This document shows, piece by piece, positions 18,979-31,443 of a DNA stretch of 52,564 bases (positions within the stretch are counted from its first letter, which is position 1; each line of letters opens with the position of its first letter). This DNA is from an uncultured Luminiphilus sp. (GTDB taxonomy: Bacteria > Pseudomonadota > Gammaproteobacteria > Pseudomonadales > Halieaceae). The translations under genes were made by a program, and so were the position numbers. A model generated the notes under the pieces. The model was not told the DNA's origin. It made no database searches and saw only the letters and a program-made list of their open reading frames with translations. The stretch spans positions 1 to 52,564 of the forward strand of contig CALSUB010000006.1 in the NCBI GenBank assembly GCA_943789425.1, given 5' to 3'.

Positions 18979-21453
18979 CTAGTGCAGCTGCCGACCGTCT
19001 GCTGAGGCATCAAAAACAATATCGAACACATCCCTAAAGTGGCGCACAAAATGCACCTTAATGCCCTCTGACAAGTATGCCGGTAGCGCCTCATAATCGC
19101 CCTTATTGCCAAAGGGCAAAATGACTTCCGCCATGCGGGCTCGGCGCGCCGCGATGACTTTCTCTCGGATCCCCCCTACGGGCAGAACCTGACCAGTCAG
19201 TGTCAGTTCACCCGTCATGGCGAGTGGGCGTCGAATACGGTCGCCCCGCGCCAGTGAGACCAGCGCTGTCGCCATCGTGACACCCGCACTGGGCCCGTCT
19301 TTTGGCGTTGCGCCCTCAGGCACGTGCAAGTGCACCATCGAGAGATCAAAAAAATCAGGCTCGCAACCCAGTTCGCGCAGATGGGCCACCACGTAGCTAT
19401 ACGCAATTTCCGCACTCTCTTTCATCACGTCACCGAGCTGCCCAGTCAGCTTGAAGCCACGATTCAACGTATGGATTTTAGATGACTCGATACTGAGCGT
19501 CGTACCCCCCATCGCGGTCCAAGCGAGACCGGTGACGACCCCTTTCCCTCGAAGCGCGCGCTCAGGTTTAAACGTCGGCTGGCCCAACATTTGCTCTACT
19601 TCTCGCTTACCGATGCGAATACGAGTGTGATCGCCCTCAACGAGTTGCATAATGGCGGCACGCATTAACGAACTTAACCGTTTCTCTAGGCCACGCACCC
19701 CCGCTTCACGACTGTAGGCGTCAATCACCAATTTTAGCGCCGCATCGTTAATCCGGATTTGACGGGGCTGAGCCCCATGCCGCTCCAGTAATTTTGGCCA
19801 AAGATGGTTTTTGGCAATCAACAATTTTTCTTCAGCGATGTAGCCGGACAATCGAATCTCTTCCATACGATCCAGCAGCGGAGTGGGAATCGTATCGAGC
19901 TGATTGGCCGTGCACACGAACAGCACCTTTGACAAGTCGACTCGCAGGTCGAGGTAATGATCTAGAAAGTCACTGTTTTGTTCCGGATCGAGCACTTCCA
20001 GCAGAGCGGAAGCCGGGTCGCCCTGAAAACTGGCGCCAATTTTATCAATCTCATCCAGCATGATGACAGGATTCGCTACCTCTACCTCTTTCAACGCCTG
20101 CACCAGTTTGCCTGGCATCGCCCCCACATAGGTGCGGCGATGGCCTTTGATTTCGGCCTCATCTCGCATACCACCCAAACTGAAACGATAAAATTGTCTC
20201 CCCAGAGCGGCAGCAATCGATTTGCCAATACTCGTTTTACCCACACCCGGCGGCCCCACGAGCAATAAAATAGAACCGTTAATACTGCCCTTAAACGCGC
20301 CCACTGCCATAAATTCGATAATGCGCTTCTTCACGTCTTCCAGCCCATCATGGTGGTTCTCTAGGGCTTTACGGGCGTGCGACAGATCGAAATTATCCTC
20401 AGAACAAACCCCCCAGGGCACTGATGTGGCCCAGTCGAGGTAGTTACGGGTCACGCCATACTCGGGCGAACCCGATTCCAACACCTGTAATTTACTGAAT
20501 TCCTCCTCCAGCCGATCCAACACCTTCTGTGGCGGCGAGAGTCCCTCTAACCGCAGTCGAAACCGGTCTGCGTCCGAGGTGTTGTCGTCCTTGGAGAGCC
20601 CCAGCTCTTTCTCAATCACTTTCATCTGCTCGCGCAGAAAAAATTCACGCTGATGGGTCGAGACTTTGTCATTGACCTGAGACGTAATCTGCCCCTGTAA
20701 CGTTGCGACCTCTTTCTCTCGCTTGAGCAACTCGAGCACTTTTGTCATCCGGGCAGTCAGCGGCAGAGTGTCGAGTACGGCTTGAAGATCGACACCACTC
20801 GCCGTCGTCAGCGCCGCAGCAAAATCCGCCAGCAAGGAGGGTTGACTGGGATTGAACTGGCCGATGTGCTGCTTGAGCTCTTCGCTGTAAAGCGGATTCA
20901 AGGGCAGCAGTTCCTTGATGGCTGCAATAATGGCCATGGCATAGGCCTTCACTTCGTCGCTGTCGCGATGGCCCTCCGACTGGGGATACTCGACTTGAGC
21001 AATGAACGGGCTCTGGTCGCTGAGCCAGCGAACGATGCGGAATCGCCGGAGACCTTGCGCCAAAAATTGGCCCGAGTTATCCGCGGCCCCCGGTGGGCGA
21101 TGCAGTCGGACTGCACACCCCATGGTAGGCAATTGCTCCGCCTTGACGCCTGCTGGGTCGGCTTTGTCGACAAAGGCCAGCCCGAGTAATCCTGATCCCT
21201 GCTCCGCGATCGCATCTAGCGTGGCTTGCCAGTTATCTGGATTAAACGCGACCGGCTGTACTTGGCCGGGAAAAAACGGGCGACCGGGCAGCGGCAGTAA
21301 CACCAGTGTATCGGGCAATACCTCGTCTGCTACCGCAGGGGCTGGATGATCGCCTCCGTGCCCTCCTCTGCCTCGGGTGGCAAAATTTCGCCTTCTTGCT
21401 GTATCTCGTCTGCGTGATCCACCTTGACCTCTGCGCCTCATTGCGGCTGTCAT
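18979..21453 (-). CDS. lon: Lon protease with Arg/Gly-rich N-terminal extension
   Basis: About 824 residues, some 40 more than E. coli Lon. Order: an Arg/Gly-rich low-complexity head (about residues 1-45, with RRRG, GGSRRRD and RGRGG), LON substrate domain (LPDTLVLLPLPGRPFFPGQ), AAA+ domain with Walker A GPPGVGKTS and Walker B MLDEIDKI, then the S16 protease domain with catalytic Ser in PKDGPSAGV and Lys in GGIREKVIAARRA. It is an ATP-dependent cytoplasmic protease. ATG 21453 is chosen; TTG 21459 and ATG 21441 are in-frame alternatives and no site has a strong Shine-Dalgarno. It is not next to clpX as in many gammaproteobacteria. Confidence 0.95.
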   Translation of the reverse strand: MTAAMRRRGQGGSRRRDTARRRNFATRGRGGHGGDHPAPAVADEVLPDTLVLLPLPGRPFFPGQVQPVAFNPDNWQATLDAIAEQGSGLLGLAFVDKADPAGVKAEQLPTMGCAVRLHRPPGAADNSGQFLAQGLRRFRIVRWLSDQSPFIAQVEYPQSEGHRDSDEVKAYAMAIIAAIKELLPLNPLYSEELKQHIGQFNPSQPSLLADFAAALTTASGVDLQAVLDTLPLTARMTKVLELLKREKEVATLQGQITSQVNDKVSTHQREFFLREQMKVIEKELGLSKDDNTSDADRFRLRLEGLSPPQKVLDRLEEEFSKLQVLESGSPEYGVTRNYLDWATSVPWGVCSEDNFDLSHARKALENHHDGLEDVKKRIIEFMAVGAFKGSINGSILLLVGPPGVGKTSIGKSIAAALGRQFYRFSLGGMRDEAEIKGHRRTYVGAMPGKLVQALKEVEVANPVIMLDEIDKIGASFQGDPASALLEVLDPEQNSDFLDHYLDLRVDLSKVLFVCTANQLDTIPTPLLDRMEEIRLSGYIAEEKLLIAKNHLWPKLLERHGAQPRQIRINDAALKLVIDAYSREAGVRGLEKRLSSLMRAAIMQLVEGDHTRIRIGKREVEQMLGQPTFKPERALRGKGVVTGLAWTAMGGTTLSIESSKIHTLNRGFKLTGQLGDVMKESAEIAYSYVVAHLRELGCEPDFFDLSMVHLHVPEGATPKDGPSAGVTMATALVSLARGDRIRRPLAMTGELTLTGQVLPVGGIREKVIAARRARMAEVILPFGNKGDYEALPAYLSEGIKVHFVRHFRDVFDIVFDASADGRQLH

Positions 21454-21554
21454 CTTCAATCAGAGAAGAAATAGGGTCGAGGCAGGAGTTTTTCAAGCCA
21501 TCTGGGGACAATGGATGCCCGACAACGAGGCAGTGACGTTGACGTTAGGCGAGA

Positions 21555-21893
21555 TCAATCGTCGCTGTGAGAGGGCGCCATCGGTTGTGCAGAGAGCGGA
21601 AACGGGGCAATTTTAGCGCTAGTGGCTTCAGAAATTCGCGCGGCACCCTCTTTCTCCACCTCATCGATTCGAACAATGCATTGCATAGGGATATAACTTC
21701 TTTTGACACCTGCAAACTCATTTTTGAGTTTTTCTTCGCCGGGATCGACGACGATTTGTGACCGCTCGCCAAAGACAAGCTCCTCGATCTCTACAAACCC
21801 CCACATATCGCTTTGGTAAATTTGACGAGCAAAGACCTCATACACCTGTCCGCCGTTATGAAAAATCACTTTATAAATGGGCTGAGACGGCAT
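21555..21893 (-). CDS. DUF1820 family protein
   Basis: About 112 residues from ATG 21893, which has GGAG 6 bases upstream; the frame stays open further upstream but without family similarity. The core YKVIFHNGGQVYEVFARQIYQ, IEELVFGERSQIVVDPGEEKLKNEFAGVKRSYIP and IRIDEVEKEG match DUF1820, a small cytoplasmic family conserved in gammaproteobacteria with no established function. It lies about 100 bases upstream of lon on the same strand and is divergent from miaB. Confidence 0.88.
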   Translation of the reverse strand: MPSQPIYKVIFHNGGQVYEVFARQIYQSDMWGFVEIEELVFGERSQIVVDPGEEKLKNEFAGVKRSYIPMQCIVRIDEVEKEGAARISEATSAKIAPFPLSAQPMAPSHSDD

Positions 21894-22046
21894 TATTGCT
21901 CCGAGGTTTTCCAGTGTTGGCAGGCAAAAAGGGGCGAAATGGTAACACTTTGCGCGCAAAGCTCCAGCAACAGGAGGGATTTTTAACGAGCAGAGGCTAT
22001 ACTCCGCGCCCTGACTCGCTATAAAGGGCGCGCACCCTAGGCACTT

Positions 22047-23393
22047 ATGACCACCCCATCGATCAAAAAACTATTTGTGCAGACCCACGGCTGCCAAATG
22101 AACGAATATGATTCTGCGCGAATGGCCGATTTGCTGAACGCCAGCCATGGACTTGAGCAAGCCGATTGTGCGGAGGACGCTGACGTCATCCTGCTCAATA
22201 CCTGCTCCATCCGCGAAAAAGCCCAAGAAAAAGTCTTTCACCAATTGGGGCGCTGGAAACAGCTGAAACAAAAAAATCCGGACCTCATTATCGGTGTGGG
22301 CGGCTGTGTGGCCAGTCAGGAAGGGGGAGAAATCGGCAAGCGGGCTCCCTTTGTGGATCTCATTTTTGGTCCGCAGACACTGCACCGCTTGCCAGAAATG
22401 ATCGAAGATCGGCGACGCGGTAACGACGCGGTGATCGATATTAGCTTTCCCGAAATCGAAAAATTCGACCGCCTCCCCGAACCCAGCGTGGAAGGGCCCA
22501 CTGCGTTTGTCTCCATCATGGAAGGGTGCAGCAAATATTGCACCTTCTGCGTCGTGCCCTACACCCGCGGAGAGGAAGTCTCTCGGCCCGTTGATGATGT
22601 CATTGCGGAAGTGGCCAGTTTGGCGAGTCGCGGGGTAAGAGAGGTCAATTTGCTGGGCCAAAATGTGAACGCCTTTAGGGGTCTGAATCACTTGGGCGAC
22701 ATCGTGGATTTTGCGGAGTTACTCCATTTGGTGAATCTCGTCCCAGGCATTGACCGCATTCGCTATACCACCTCTCACCCCATGGAATTTTCTGAGGCAA
22801 TTGTGGCCTGTTACGCAGAGATCCCCGCCTTAGTGGATCATTTGCATTTACCCGTGCAAACGGGCTCTGACCGTATTTTGATGGCCATGAAGCGCGGCCA
22901 TACGGCACTCGAATACAAGGCTATTATTCGTGCGTTGCGTAAAATACGGCCCAATATTTCTCTCTCGTCGGATTTCATCATCGGGTTCCCCGGTGAAACA
23001 GAAGAAGACTTCGCCGCCACCATGCGGTTAATCGAGGAAGTGGGCTTTGATAGTTCCTTCAGTTTTATCTATAGCGCTCGACCCGGCACACCGGCGGCGG
23101 AGTTACCCGATAACACGTCTGAAGAAGAGAAGAAACAGCGCCTGCATATTTTACAGGCACGCATTGCACAACAAGCGCAACGCATTGCGGACAACATGGT
23201 GGGCACTCGTCAAAAAATATTAATCACTGGCCGCGCCAAACGCGATCCGGGGCAACTTTCCGGGCGCACAGAAAATAATCGGGTGGTCAACTTTGCCTCT
23301 GACGATACGACGCTGATTGGCGACTTTATCGAAGTGGACATCACAGCGGCCTACCGCAATTCATTGCTCGGTCAGCTGCCCGCAGCCACTTAA
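22047..23393 (+). CDS. miaB: tRNA-2-methylthio-N6-dimethylallyladenosine synthase MiaB
   Basis: 448 residues. The N-terminal methylthiotransferase domain has Cys16 in [19 protein letters not shown] and VGGCVASQ, which hold the auxiliary 4Fe-4S cluster. The radical SAM motif is [16 protein letters not shown] (CxxxCxxC), and a TRAM domain ends the protein ([18 protein letters not shown]). It adds a methylthio group to i6A37 of tRNAs. It precedes phoH-ybeY-corC-lnt, an order widespread in gammaproteobacteria; a small hairpin separates it from phoH. Confidence 0.97.
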   Translation: MTTPSIKKLFVQTHGCQMNEYDSARMADLLNASHGLEQADCAEDADVILLNTCSIREKAQEKVFHQLGRWKQLKQKNPDLIIGVGGCVASQEGGEIGKRAPFVDLIFGPQTLHRLPEMIEDRRRGNDAVIDISFPEIEKFDRLPEPSVEGPTAFVSIMEGCSKYCTFCVVPYTRGEEVSRPVDDVIAEVASLASRGVREVNLLGQNVNAFRGLNHLGDIVDFAELLHLVNLVPGIDRIRYTTSHPMEFSEAIVACYAEIPALVDHLHLPVQTGSDRILMAMKRGHTALEYKAIIRALRKIRPNISLSSDFIIGFPGETEEDFAATMRLIEEVGFDSSFSFIYSARPGTPAAELPDNTSEEEKKQRLHILQARIAQQAQRIADNMVGTRQKILITGRAKRDPGQLSGRTENNRVVNFASDDTTLIGDFIEVDITAAYRNSLLGQLPAAT

Positions 23394-23399
23394 AGGTCG

Positions 23400-23421
23400 C
23401 GGAGGGAGTTGACTCCGTCCG
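23400..23421. promoter_or_regulatory. Stem-loop between miaB and phoH
   Basis: Arms CGGAGGGAG and CTCCGTCCG pair in 8 of 9 positions around a TTGA loop, starting just after the miaB stop. There is no T-run after it, so it is more likely an mRNA 3'-end stabiliser or weak attenuator than a classical terminator. Confidence 0.45.
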
Positions 23422-23514
23422 CAGGGCGAGTATCGTTCATTTCCCATAGTGACTAAGGCGGCTTGAAAACCGTTGGACACCCACCTTTTGTCAGCCGAGG
23501 ACACGTCTTCGGCT

Positions 23515-24513
23515 ATGACGCCACCGACTACTTTTTCCCTCGAACCCAATGATGCGCGTCATCTGGCGGCGCTGTGTGGGCAACTGGATATCCATTTGCG
23601 CCAAATCGAGAAGCGTTTGGGGATCACGATTCACAACCGCGGTAACACCTTTGAGCTCCGGGGGAGCGAATCTCGCTGCAAAATGGGCGCTGCGTTGCTC
23701 GCCTCACTCTATGCTGACATTACCAATGGCAATCAGCCAAGCCCCGATAGTATTCACCTTCGATTACAGGACGCCGACTTGGAAATGCTCAACGAGACTG
23801 AGACGCCGGATGCCAATATTGAGACGACCAGTCTCATCCGCACGAAACGTCTCTCCGTGCGACCGAGAGGCCAGAATCAGCGCACTTATGTGGCGGCAAT
23901 CAACCATCACGACATTAACTTTGGCATCGGTCCAGCTGGAACGGGTAAAACCTACCTTGCGGTCGCGTGCGCTGTGCGCGCGCTCCTCAACGAAGAGGTG
24001 AAACGCATTTTGCTGGTCCGCCCCGCGGTCGAAGCGGGAGAACGTCTTGGTTTTTTGCCCGGCGACCTGTCACAAAAAGTCGACCCTTACCTCAGGCCAC
24101 TCTACGATGCGCTCTATGAAATGCTCGGATTCGAGACAGTCAGCAAATACATCGAACGCCATATTATCGAGATCGCACCGCTGGCATTTATGCGAGGCCG
24201 AACCCTGAATCACGCCTTTATCATTCTCGACGAGGCCCAGAACACGACGCGCGAACAAATGAAAATGTTTTTGACGCGCATTGGATTCGGATCAACGGCA
24301 GTCGTCACGGGCGATACCAGCCAGATTGACCTTCCTCGAGGCACGCAAAGCGGGCTTACGCATGCGGCGCAAGTGCTGGAAAACGTTGAGGGCATCGCCT
24401 TTACCCAATTTGGGATCAAAGATGTCGTCCGGCATCCCGTCGTGCAGCGCGTGGTCAGCGCGTATGAAGCCTATGAACAGGCAGCCGACCACCCGGAAGG
24501 GAATCCAACATGA
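23515..24513 (+). CDS. ybeZ: PhoH-like ATPase (YbeZ)
   Basis: About 332 residues if ATG 23515 is used; an in-frame TTG at 23473 would add 14. An N-terminal KH-like nucleic-acid region (HLRQIEKRLGITIHNRGNTFELRG) precedes the PhoH domain with Walker A GPAGTGKTYLA, then VRPAVEAGERLGFLPGDL and Walker B AFIILDEAQNT. YbeZ partners with YbeY in ribosome and RNA quality control in E. coli. The stop overlaps the ybeY ATG (ATGA). The start codon is uncertain since neither candidate has a strong ribosome site. Confidence 0.92.
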   Translation: MTPPTTFSLEPNDARHLAALCGQLDIHLRQIEKRLGITIHNRGNTFELRGSESRCKMGAALLASLYADITNGNQPSPDSIHLRLQDADLEMLNETETPDANIETTSLIRTKRLSVRPRGQNQRTYVAAINHHDINFGIGPAGTGKTYLAVACAVRALLNEEVKRILLVRPAVEAGERLGFLPGDLSQKVDPYLRPLYDALYEMLGFETVSKYIERHIIEIAPLAFMRGRTLNHAFIILDEAQNTTREQMKMFLTRIGFGSTAVVTGDTSQIDLPRGTQSGLTHAAQVLENVEGIAFTQFGIKDVVRHPVVQRVVSAYEAYEQAADHPEGNPT

Positions 24514-24992
24514 ATCTCATGATGGCGGTAGAGCGCGCCACGCTCGTCCCAACTCCAGAGGATGACGCGATAGAGCTCTGGGTGACACAAGCGCTCGAAA
24601 CCGCTAATCGCAGCTTATCTCCCTCGCCGGAACTCTCCATCCGAATTACCGATACTGACGAGGCCGCCCAGTTTAATAAGACCTATCGTGCCAAGGCGGG
24701 GGCGACCAATGTGTTGTCGTTTCCCGCTACCCCACCGCCCGAGACCCACTCTGGGTTATTGGGTGATCTGGTGATCTGTGCACCACTGGTTATCGAGGAA
24801 GCTCAAACACAAGATAAGCACGCCACTGCCCATTGGGCCCACCTGGTGATGCATGGCGTTTTACATCTGCTGGGGTATGACCATCAGACAGCCGCTGAGG
24901 CAGAGGCGATGGAACTGTTAGAAATCAACGCACTGGCCCGTCTCGGTTATGCCAATCCCTATGACACCCAAACACCGTTAGGGAGTCCCTAA
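24510..24992 (+). CDS. ybeY: Endoribonuclease / rRNA maturation factor YbeY
   Basis: 160 residues. The zinc-binding motif HxxxHxxxxxH is visible in HLVMHGVLHLLGYDH, preceded by NVLSFPA and GDLVIC, all diagnostic of YbeY. It is a metal-dependent RNase in 16S rRNA 3'-end maturation and 70S quality control. It is translationally coupled to the phoH-like gene upstream and followed 2 bases later by corC. Confidence 0.96.
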   Translation: MNLMMAVERATLVPTPEDDAIELWVTQALETANRSLSPSPELSIRITDTDEAAQFNKTYRAKAGATNVLSFPATPPPETHSGLLGDLVICAPLVIEEAQTQDKHATAHWAHLVMHGVLHLLGYDHQTAAEAEAMELLEINALARLGYANPYDTQTPLGSP

Positions 24993-24994
24993 GC

Positions 24995-25849
24995 GTGAAC
25001 GATGATCGAAAACCCGAAGCGGAAGAGCGATCTTGGCTGGATCGACTCACTCATTTTATCAGCGGTGAACCGCAGACAAAGTCAGATTTAGAGGACGTCC
25101 TCTCTCTAGCAGAAGAGCACGAGATCATCGATCAGGATGCGCGCAAAATCATGGAAGGCGCACTGCTTGTCACCAACATGCAAGTGCGTGACATCATGAT
25201 CCCAAGAGCGCAAATGATTGTCATCGATGCGGACGAGAGCGTACAAGAGGCACTGCCGAAAATCATTGACGCCGGACACTCTCGATTTCCTGTCATTGGG
25301 GAGGGCATGGATGATGTGATTGGGATTTTACTCGCGAAGGACCTGTTACCGCTGGTTGAAAGCGATAGCGCGCCGCCCGCCCTGCGTCAATTAATGCGCC
25401 CCGTCACCGCCGTACCCGAGAGTAAACGACTGAACGTTTTACTGAGAGAGTTTCGGCAAAATCGAAACCACATGGCTATCGTCATCGACGAATACGGCGG
25501 CATCGCAGGGTTGATCACGATCGAAGATGTACTCGAAGAGATCGTCGGAGAAATCGAAGACGAGACAGACGTCGCGGAGAAAAAGCCCATACGACCGATG
25601 AGCGACGGCACCTTTTTTGTCGAAGCCCTCACGGCTATTGATGACTTTAATGCCTTTTTTGATACCGAGTTCAGCGATGACGAGTTCGATACCATCGGCG
25701 GCGTTGTCGTCAATGCATTCGGTCAGCTACCCAGTCGAAATCAGTCAATACAGCTCAATAATTTTGAGTTCAGCGTCATCCGTGCGGACGAGCGTCGCCT
25801 TTCCAGTCTTCGGGTGAGGTCTGTTGCTGATATCGATTCCGGCGAGTAG
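24995..25849 (+). CDS. corC: CorC/YbeX CBS-domain protein
   Basis: 284 residues, no membrane segment. Two CBS domains (VRDIMIPRAQMIVIDADESV and PVTAVPESKRLNVLLREF) are followed by a C-terminal CorC_HlyC domain (FFVEALTAIDDFNAFF, DTIGGVVVNAFG). GTG start with AGGGAG about 9 bases upstream. The family is linked to Mg/Co efflux and, as YbeX, to ribosome-related phenotypes. The stop TAG shares its G with the GTG start of lnt. Confidence 0.93.
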   Translation: MNDDRKPEAEERSWLDRLTHFISGEPQTKSDLEDVLSLAEEHEIIDQDARKIMEGALLVTNMQVRDIMIPRAQMIVIDADESVQEALPKIIDAGHSRFPVIGEGMDDVIGILLAKDLLPLVESDSAPPALRQLMRPVTAVPESKRLNVLLREFRQNRNHMAIVIDEYGGIAGLITIEDVLEEIVGEIEDETDVAEKKPIRPMSDGTFFVEALTAIDDFNAFFDTEFSDDEFDTIGGVVVNAFGQLPSRNQSIQLNNFEFSVIRADERRLSSLRVRSVADIDSGE

Positions 25850-27324
25850 TGATTTCTCTGCGAAGGCTCGTCCCTGGCTGTGCCCTGTTAGCGGGCATGC
25901 TGTTTCCGCTTGGGCTGTCACCGACCGCTCTTTGGCCTCTGATACCGCTGAGCGCAGGAGTGCTTTTCGCGCTACTTGAATGGCAGCCGTCTCAACCGAC
26001 CTTTCGTATGGGTTATCTCTATGGCCTCGGTTTCTTTGGCACTGCCGTGTCCTGGGTTTATGTCAGCATCCATACCTACGGCGCAACACCCGCGTGGTTG
26101 GCGGTTTCCTTGACCCTTTTATTCTGTGGTGGGCTCGCACTATTTTTTGGTGCACAACTGTGGGGCTTCAAGCGCCTATCAAGCCAGCATGTTTACTGGC
26201 GAGTGATTCAGTTTGCCTCTTTGTGGGTGTTATTCGAATGGCTCAGGAGCTGGATATTGACGGGGTTTCCCTGGGGTTATGCCGGTTACGGTGCCCTAAC
26301 CTCTCCGGTGAGCGGATGGGCTCCGCTGGTGGGTGTTTATGGCTGCTCCTGGCTGTTGGTCGCAATGGGTTGCTCGTGGGCCATACTATTGCGGCGCCAT
26401 CGCATGACCTCACACTGGGCGATCAGTCTCGGCGTGACGGGCGTCATCCTATTATCGGGTCAACTGCTCACCACCGTGACGTGGACCAAACCACTGGGCG
26501 ACCCCATAAGGGTCGCCATTGTGCAACCCGCAGTGCCACTGGCAAAGAAATGGACCCGGCGACACCGCGAGGACATTCTGAACGACCTAGCAACCACCAC
26601 CGAGCCACTCTATGGGACACATGAACTGATTGTCTGGCCAGAATCTGCGTTGCCGGGCTATCGCGATCAGATGCAACGGTTTTTGACCTCAATTGATACC
26701 CAAGCGGCAGCCCACGACACCACCGTCATTACCGGCATACCCAGTCGTGATAACCAAGGGCGTTACAACAGCATCGAAGCGTTGGGCGCTGGATCGGGGA
26801 TCTATCACAAACAAAAACTGGTCCCCTTTGGTGAATATATCCCCTTCGAATCCTGGCTGAGAGGGGTCATTGGCTTTTTCGACCTACCCATGTCGCAGTT
26901 CACCCCCGGACCCGCTAACCAAGCACCCCTCGTTATGGGCAATATAGCGATAGCGCCCTTCATCTGTTATGAGATGGTCTATCCCGATTTTGTTGCGGCG
27001 GGTAGCAAAGGCTCGCAGTTACTGGTCACGATCAGTAATGACACCTGGTTCGGCGATAGCATCGGACCTTGGCAACATTTTCAGATGGCGCGCTTCCGCG
27101 GTGTGGAGCTGGGTCGTGACATCATTCGAGGCACCAACGATGGTGTGTCGGCCATCATCGGTGCCAACGGTCATATCGTCTCCACCGCGCCTCAGTTCAC
27201 TCAGGCGGTCATCAGCGGGCAGGTTCAACCTCGATCGGGTGCTACCCCTTACGCTATTTCTGGGAGCCTTCCCATTCTAATTTTCTCGTTGATCAGCTTG
27301 TTACTGGGACGAGATCCGCAGTAA
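25849..27324 (+). CDS. lnt: Apolipoprotein N-acyltransferase
   Basis: 491 residues. Several transmembrane helices occupy about residues 1-200, followed by a periplasmic nitrilase domain. The catalytic triad is visible: Glu265 in WPESALPG, Lys321 in HKQKLVPFGEYIP and Cys373 in FICYEMVYPD, close in spacing to E. coli Lnt. It N-acylates the lipoprotein N-terminal Cys in the inner membrane, the last step of lipoprotein maturation; LptE (29878-30405) and the other lipoproteins of this window would be its substrates. The GTG start overlaps the corC stop by one base. Confidence 0.96.
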   Translation: MISLRRLVPGCALLAGMLFPLGLSPTALWPLIPLSAGVLFALLEWQPSQPTFRMGYLYGLGFFGTAVSWVYVSIHTYGATPAWLAVSLTLLFCGGLALFFGAQLWGFKRLSSQHVYWRVIQFASLWVLFEWLRSWILTGFPWGYAGYGALTSPVSGWAPLVGVYGCSWLLVAMGCSWAILLRRHRMTSHWAISLGVTGVILLSGQLLTTVTWTKPLGDPIRVAIVQPAVPLAKKWTRRHREDILNDLATTTEPLYGTHELIVWPESALPGYRDQMQRFLTSIDTQAAAHDTTVITGIPSRDNQGRYNSIEALGAGSGIYHKQKLVPFGEYIPFESWLRGVIGFFDLPMSQFTPGPANQAPLVMGNIAIAPFICYEMVYPDFVAAGSKGSQLLVTISNDTWFGDSIGPWQHFQMARFRGVELGRDIIRGTNDGVSAIIGANGHIVSTAPQFTQAVISGQVQPRSGATPYAISGSLPILIFSLISLLLGRDPQ

Positions 27325-27340
27325 TACTGGTAAACTTCAG

Positions 27341-27365
27341 GCGCCATCTGGCGGACAGACGGCGC
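27341..27365. promoter_or_regulatory. GC-rich hairpin in the lnt-leuS spacer
   Basis: GCGCCATCTG and CAGACGGCGC pair in 9 of 10 positions around a GCGGA loop, 16 bases after the lnt stop. No T-run follows on the plus strand. It could end or stabilise the lnt message, or sit in the leuS leader. Confidence 0.4.
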
Positions 27366-27396
27366 TCGCGTGCGCGCGGGCACCGTCATGATCTGA

Positions 27397-29877
<2,481 letters not shown>

Positions 29878-29881
<4 letters not shown>

Positions 29882-30405
29882 TGTCGACTTTACCTTACCA
29901 ACCTTACCGACTCGCCAAGCTAGCCTGTTTGCTGGCTGTTTTTTCATGCCTGATGAGCTGTGGTTTTCAACTCAAGGGGACTGGCTCAAGTGGCCAGTCG
30001 ATAGGACTTCAAGGTCTTGAGCTGCGCCTAATCAGTGCCCAACCTCGATCAGATCTGACGCGAGAGGTATCCCGCGAGCTCTCGAATGCGGGAGCCATCC
30101 TGACCGACGCCACCGACCCGGCGTTACAACTGACCTTGCAAGCTGAGCAGTTTAGGCAGCGAAACGTGTCGCTGACTGCGCAAGCGCGAGCCGCCGAGTT
30201 AGAACTGACCCTATCGGTAGACTTTGTGCTCGAGCAAGCAGAACAGGACCCCACCGAGGCCCGTGCAACGGTCTCCAGACAAATGCTCAATGACCCCCGC
30301 AACATTGTGGGCAAAACCGAAGAGTTACGGCTACTGCGGGAAGAGATGCGACGCGATCTTGCCGCACAGATTGTCCGCCGCATTGGACATAGTCTCGCCC
30401 GCTAA
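29878..30405 (+). CDS. lptE: LPS-assembly lipoprotein LptE
   Basis: 175 residues. A lipoprotein signal peptide ends in the lipobox LMSC followed by GFQLKG, the normal LptE start of the mature protein (CGFxL). It forms the outer-membrane LptD-LptE translocon that inserts LPS. The position between leuS and holA is the canonical one. The ATG overlaps the leuS stop and the TAA shares one base with the holA ATG, so the three are co-translated. Sequence similarity in LptE is low, so context carries much of the weight. Confidence 0.92.
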
Positions 30406-31443
30406 TGCAGCTTAAACCGAATCAACTGGCCGGCCAGCTGAAGCAAGGGCTGACAACGTGTTACCTCGTCTCCGGAGATGAGCCCTTGCTCGTGCAAGAA
30501 GCGGCTGATGCGATTCGTCGAGGCAGCACGGGACGGCGGTTATCTAGAACGGCAACGCATTACCATTTCAGGTAAAAGTGACTGGCTCGAGCTGGGGCAT
30601 GTCTCCAGCGCACTGTCGCTATTCGCTGAGCATAAGTTAATCGAAATTGAACTCCCCAATGGCAAACCGGGTGCAGAAGGCAGCAAAGCGCTCTCAGAGT
30701 TTTTAGCCAGTAGCCCCGACGACATCTTACTCATCGTCAGTGGTCGCATTGATAAGCAGTCACAAAAAAGCAAATGGTATACCGGACTCGATCAAGCCGG
30801 CGTCATCGTGCCGATATGGCCTGTCTCTGCCGCTGAACTGCCGGGGTGGATAGCCGCCCGCATGAAGCTGGCTGGATTACAGCCCGATGCTGACGCAGTC
30901 GCCTTATTGGCTGAACGTTTGGAGGGAAATTTATTGGCCGCCGCGCAAGAGATTGAGAAATTACGGCTACTGCACGGTGAGCAGACCATATCAGCCGATA
31001 TGATTGCCGATACCGTATCGGACAATGCGCGTTACGATGCCTTTCGGCTCGTGGATGTGGCCCTCACCGGTGATGCGCGTGGTGCGATCAGAACACTGAG
31101 GGGTCTCAAGTCAGAGGCGGTGCAGCCACCTGTATTGCTATGGGCGCTGGCACGCGAGGTGAGACTGCTCGCTAATCTCAAGCGAGATATCGCCGGGGGC
31201 GCTTCGGTTAACACCGCTCTGAATCAACGCGGTGTATGGCGAAGCCGACAGGCCCTGCTTCAGTCGGCGCTCAAGCGACTTTCAGGGCGAGATCTGGCAA
31301 AGATGCAAGCATTGACCTTTCAAGCCGACGGCAGCAGCAAAGGATTTTTAACAGGCGCCCCTTGGGACCTCATGGAGACGCTTGTCGTGGTGATGGCTCA
31401 GGGCTCCGGCGTGTCGGCGAGTAAAACTGAACGTTTAAAATAG
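30405..31443 (+). CDS. holA: DNA polymerase III delta subunit (single-base frame break)
   Basis: From ATG 30405 the protein reads MQLKPNQLAGQL...CYLVSGDEPLLVQEAADAIRR, the classical HolA start. The frame breaks at GG 30522-30523; dropping one G continues as AARDGGYLERQRITISGKSDWLEL and gives 345 residues, close to the E. coli length of 343. HolA opens the sliding clamp in the clamp loader and is essential, so a sequence error is likely. It is the last gene of leuS-lptE-holA. Its last 46 bases overlap the convergent MFS transporter gene. Confidence 0.93.
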
